Notes under the pieces: model-generated
What the model was told of the DNA's origin: nothing
What the model saw: the letters and a program-made list of their open reading frames with translations, nothing else
Database searches by the model: none
Shown here: positions 7,162 through 9,434 of the stretch, one piece after another
How positions within the stretch are numbered: the stretch's first letter is position 1
Layout: every line of letters starts with the position of its first letter
Made by a program: the position numbers and the translations under genes
Origin: an uncultured Oscillospiraceae bacterium
GTDB lineage: Bacteria > Bacillota > Clostridia > Oscillospirales > Oscillospiraceae
Reading direction: 5' to 3'
DNA length: 9,434 bases
Assembly (NCBI GenBank): GCA_934643765.1
Contig: CAKUCT010000060.1
Coordinates: 1-9,434 of the forward strand

Positions 7162-7173
7162 AACGCGAAGCGT

Positions 7174-7725
7174 TTAGATCTCCATGAGCTCCTTATCCTT
7201 CTTCGCGCACATCTCGTCGACCTTCTTGATGTACTTGTCGGTCAGATCCTGGATATCCTTTTCGGCCTTCTTCTGGTCGTCCTCGGTCAACTCGCCCTTC
7301 TTCTGGGCCTTCTTGACAAAATCAACCGCGTCGCGGCGGACATTGCGGATGGCAACCTTGGCGTCTTCGCCGTATTTTTTGACCTGCTTGGTGAGATCTT
7401 TTCTGCGCTCTTCGGTCAGCTGCGGGAAGACCAGACGGATCACGCGGCCGTCGTTCTGCGGGTTGATGCCCAGATCCGAGGTCTGGATGGCCTTTTCAAT
7501 GGCCTTCAGAAGCGAGCCGTCCCACGGCTGGATGACGAGCGTTCTTGCGTCCGGAGACGAGATCGTACCGACCTGGTTGACCGGTGTCGGCGTGCCGTAG
7601 TATTCCACCGAAATGCGGTCGAGCACCTGCGCGTTGGCGCGGCCGGCGCGCACAGCGCCAAAATCGGAAGCGAGCACTTCCAGCGTTTTTTCCATCTTGC
7701 GTTCAAACTGCTTGAGATCTGCCAT
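7174..7725 (-). CDS. frr: Ribosome recycling factor
   Basis: Splits post-termination ribosomes together with EF-G so that subunits can be reused; cytoplasmic and essential in most bacteria. The 183-residue product has the family's usual length (about 185) and its two-domain layout: an N-terminal helix (1-28) with RAGRAN at 26-31, the beta domain (about 31-105, with EYYGTPTPVNQV at 41-52 and QPWD at 66-69), and two long C-terminal helices. These helices contain ERRKDLTKQ (106-114) and IRNVRRDA (126-133), the basic patch that includes the family's key arginine, followed by the Lys-rich closing helix. A longer in-frame start (7771-7773) falls within the end of pyrH and lacks the conserved N-terminal context. 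The chosen ATG at 7723-7725 follows a perfect AGGAGG site located inside pyrH. The one-base gap to pyrH indicates one transcript and coupled translation. Confidence 0.98.
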   Translation of the reverse strand: MADLKQFERKMEKTLEVLASDFGAVRAGRANAQVLDRISVEYYGTPTPVNQVGTISSPDARTLVIQPWDGSLLKAIEKAIQTSDLGINPQNDGRVIRLVFPQLTEERRKDLTKQVKKYGEDAKVAIRNVRRDAVDFVKKAQKKGELTEDDQKKAEKDIQDLTDKYIKKVDEMCAKKDKELMEI

Positions 7726-7726
7726 C

Positions 7727-8449
<723 letters not shown>

Positions 8450-8480
8450 GCCTTATCTCTCCTTGTTGATGTCTTTGTCT

Positions 8481-8509
8481 ATTCTATAATATCTTCGGGA
8501 AATTGAAAA
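8481..8509 (-). promoter_or_regulatory. Putative sigma-A promoter for pyrH
   Basis: On the minus strand, TTTTCA (8509-8504, four of six consensus bases) is spaced 17 bp from TAGAAT (8486-8481, five of six), with A/T-rich sequence upstream (about 8510-8555). This would start transcription near 8474 and give a leader of about 25 bases carrying the AAGGAG site. TATTAT (8491-8486) is an alternative -10. It is the only clear promoter candidate found for the minus-strand run. Confidence 0.55.
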
Positions 8510-8579
8510 GGGGAAATTTTATTTTTTCACTGTAATTTCATATATTTAACAGAATCTTCCGCAAAAGCGCATTTCGCCG

Positions 8580-8608
8580 TTGCACTGCGGAGAAAAATCC
8601 GCTATAAT
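8580..8608 (+). promoter_or_regulatory. Putative sigma-A promoter for glnS
   Basis: A consensus TATAAT at 8603-8608 is preceded, at the ideal 17-bp spacing, by TTGCAC (8580-8585), which keeps the conserved TTG. Transcription would start near 8615 and leave a leader of about 50 bases, too short for a T-box. A second TATAAT at 8485-8490 has a weaker -35 (TTGTTG at 8463-8468, 16 bp) and overlaps the pyrH promoter on the other strand. Confidence 0.65.
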
Positions 8609-8665
8609 AATGGGATAATTGGTTTATATATAGAATACTTTAACACTCCTGGGAGGATATATGCC

Positions 8666-9434
8666 ATGGAAGAACGCACCCCGCTTGAAAACCGGAATTT
8701 TATCGACGCATTCATTGAAGAAGATCTCGCGCCCGGCGGCCAGTTTGAGGGCCAGACGGTGCACACCCGGTTCCCGCCGGAGCCGAACGGATATCTGCAC
8801 ATTGGCCACTGCAAGGCGCTGACCATTGACTTCGGCACGGCAGAAAAGTTCGGCGGCCTGTGCAACCTGCGCATGGACGACACGAACCCCACGAAAGAGG
8901 ACGCGGAGTATGTCGGCGCCATCCAGGCCGATATCCACTGGCTGGGCTTTGACTGGGGCGACCGCTTCTTCTACGGCTCGGATTATTTTGAAAAGGACTA
9001 CGAATACGCCGTCGAGCTCATCAAAAAGGGCCTGGCCTATGTCTGCGACCTGACCGCCGAGCAGTTCCGCGAGTACCGCGGCGACATCGGCAAGCCCGCC
9101 ATCTCCCCCTACCGCGACCGCTCAGTCGAAGAGAACCTCGACCTCTTTGCGCGCATGAAAAACGGCGAGTTCCCCGAGGGCTCGAAGACGCTGCGCGCCA
9201 AGATTGACCTTGCCTCCGGCAACTTCAACATGCGCGACCCCGTCATCTACCGCATCCGCTACATGCACCATCACCGTCAGGGCGACAAGTGGTGCATCTA
9301 CCCGATGTATGACTTTGCCCACCCCATCCAGGACGCGCTCGAGGGCATCACGCACAGCCTGTGCTCTTTGGAGTTTGAAGCGCACCGGCCGCTCTATGAT
9401 TGGGTTGTGAGCAATATTTCCATTCCCTATCACA
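8666..9434 (+). CDS. glnS: Glutaminyl-tRNA synthetase (N-terminal part; 3' end outside window)
   Basis: Class I aminoacyl-tRNA synthetase that attaches glutamine to tRNA-Gln. About 256 of an expected 550 or so residues are visible, covering the Rossmann catalytic domain. Seen: NFIDAFIEEDLAPGG (11-25), VHTRFPPEPNGYLHIGH (32-48) with the class I HIGH motif at 45-48, NLRMDDTNPTKED (67-79), SPYRDRSVEENL, LRAKIDL, and the amino-acid pocket region YPMYDFAHPIQDALEGITHS (from 212), then LCSLEFEAHRPLYDW. The PEPNGYLHIGH and DALEGITHSLC stretches are typical of true GlnRS rather than bacterial GluRS. The KMSKS-type loop and anticodon-binding barrels lie beyond the window. The ATG at 8666-8668 follows GGGAGG (8651-8656) with 9-base spacing; another ATG at 8661 is out of frame. 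It is divergent from pyrH and has its own promoter. Confidence 0.96.
   Translation, partial: MEERTPLENRNFIDAFIEEDLAPGGQFEGQTVHTRFPPEPNGYLHIGHCKALTIDFGTAEKFGGLCNLRMDDTNPTKEDAEYVGAIQADIHWLGFDWGDRFFYGSDYFEKDYEYAVELIKKGLAYVCDLTAEQFREYRGDIGKPAISPYRDRSVEENLDLFARMKNGEFPEGSKTLRAKIDLASGNFNMRDPVIYRIRYMHHHRQGDKWCIYPMYDFAHPIQDALEGITHSLCSLEFEAHRPLYDWVVSNISIPYH

Larger units (their letters stand above)
6927..7173. other. frr-uppS intergenic leader rich in inverted repeats
   Basis: This 247-base gap is by far the longest between minus-strand genes in the window; the others are 54 bases or less, or overlaps. No convincing protein gene was found on either strand. It holds a run of inverted repeats listed separately (6944-6968, 6996-7019, 7031-7069, 7087-7125, 7138-7161), plus a 5-bp stem with a GAA loop at 7162-7174 that overlaps the last base of the frr stop codon. 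I found no good minus-strand promoter. A perfect TTGACA (6972-6967) is present but has no -10 box at a suitable distance. The region therefore most likely acts as RNA in a frr-uppS readthrough transcript, or is a decayed repeat insertion. Confidence 0.7.
8450..8665. other. Divergent pyrH-glnS intergenic region
   Basis: This 216-base A/T-rich spacer is clearly lower in GC than the flanking genes. It holds the two outward-facing promoter candidates and the two ribosome binding sites (AAGGAG for pyrH on the minus strand, GGGAGG for glnS on the plus strand). I see no operator-like long palindrome, riboswitch or small gene here. Confidence 0.7.

Noticed and set aside
8615..8665. T-box or riboswitch in the glnS leader
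   Set aside because: The leader predicted from the best promoter is about 50 bases, too short for a T-box, and no specifier-stem or T-box core sequence is visible.

Overview
This window is a compact bacterial housekeeping region. It carries eight co-oriented genes on the minus strand and one divergent gene on the plus strand, all tightly packed and GC-rich (high-50s percent by eye). The presence of PolC, a Gram-positive-type replicative polymerase with PHP and proofreading domains, and the gene order pyrH-frr-uppS-cdsA-dxr-rseP-ispG-polC point to a Firmicute. The GC content, the linkage of ispG to polC, and a glutaminyl-tRNA synthetase make a Clostridia lineage of the Oscillospiraceae/Ruminococcaceae kind most likely. 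That placement is inference, since no rRNA or lineage-specific marker is present.

Layout, in transcription order on the minus strand: a promoter-like region (8481-8509) precedes pyrH (UMP kinase), which is followed one base later by frr (ribosome recycling factor). A 247-base gap (6927-7173) comes next. It is packed with inverted repeats and ends in a strong intrinsic-terminator-like hairpin directly against the uppS ribosome binding site. Then come uppS, cdsA and dxr, joined by ATGA stop/start overlaps, followed by rseP (54-base gap), ispG (22-base gap) and polC (15-base gap). polC runs off the left edge after its first 683 codons. On the plus strand, glnS has its own promoter (8580-8608) and runs off the right edge after about 256 codons.

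The genes link several processes. dxr and ispG are two steps of the MEP isoprenoid pathway. Their C5 products, after chain extension to farnesyl diphosphate, feed UppS, which makes the undecaprenyl carrier for cell-wall synthesis. CdsA makes CDP-diacylglycerol for phospholipids. RseP is a membrane protease that cuts within the bilayer. PyrH supplies UDP/UTP, Frr recycles ribosomes, PolC replicates DNA and GlnS charges tRNA-Gln. Together they form a growth-linked set covering envelope, translation and replication.

I see no mobile element, CRISPR array, tRNA, rRNA or defence system. The gene content is conventional. The part most worth a second look is the frr-uppS gap, where hairpins and a terminator sit in the obligatory leader of the envelope genes and suggest attenuation.
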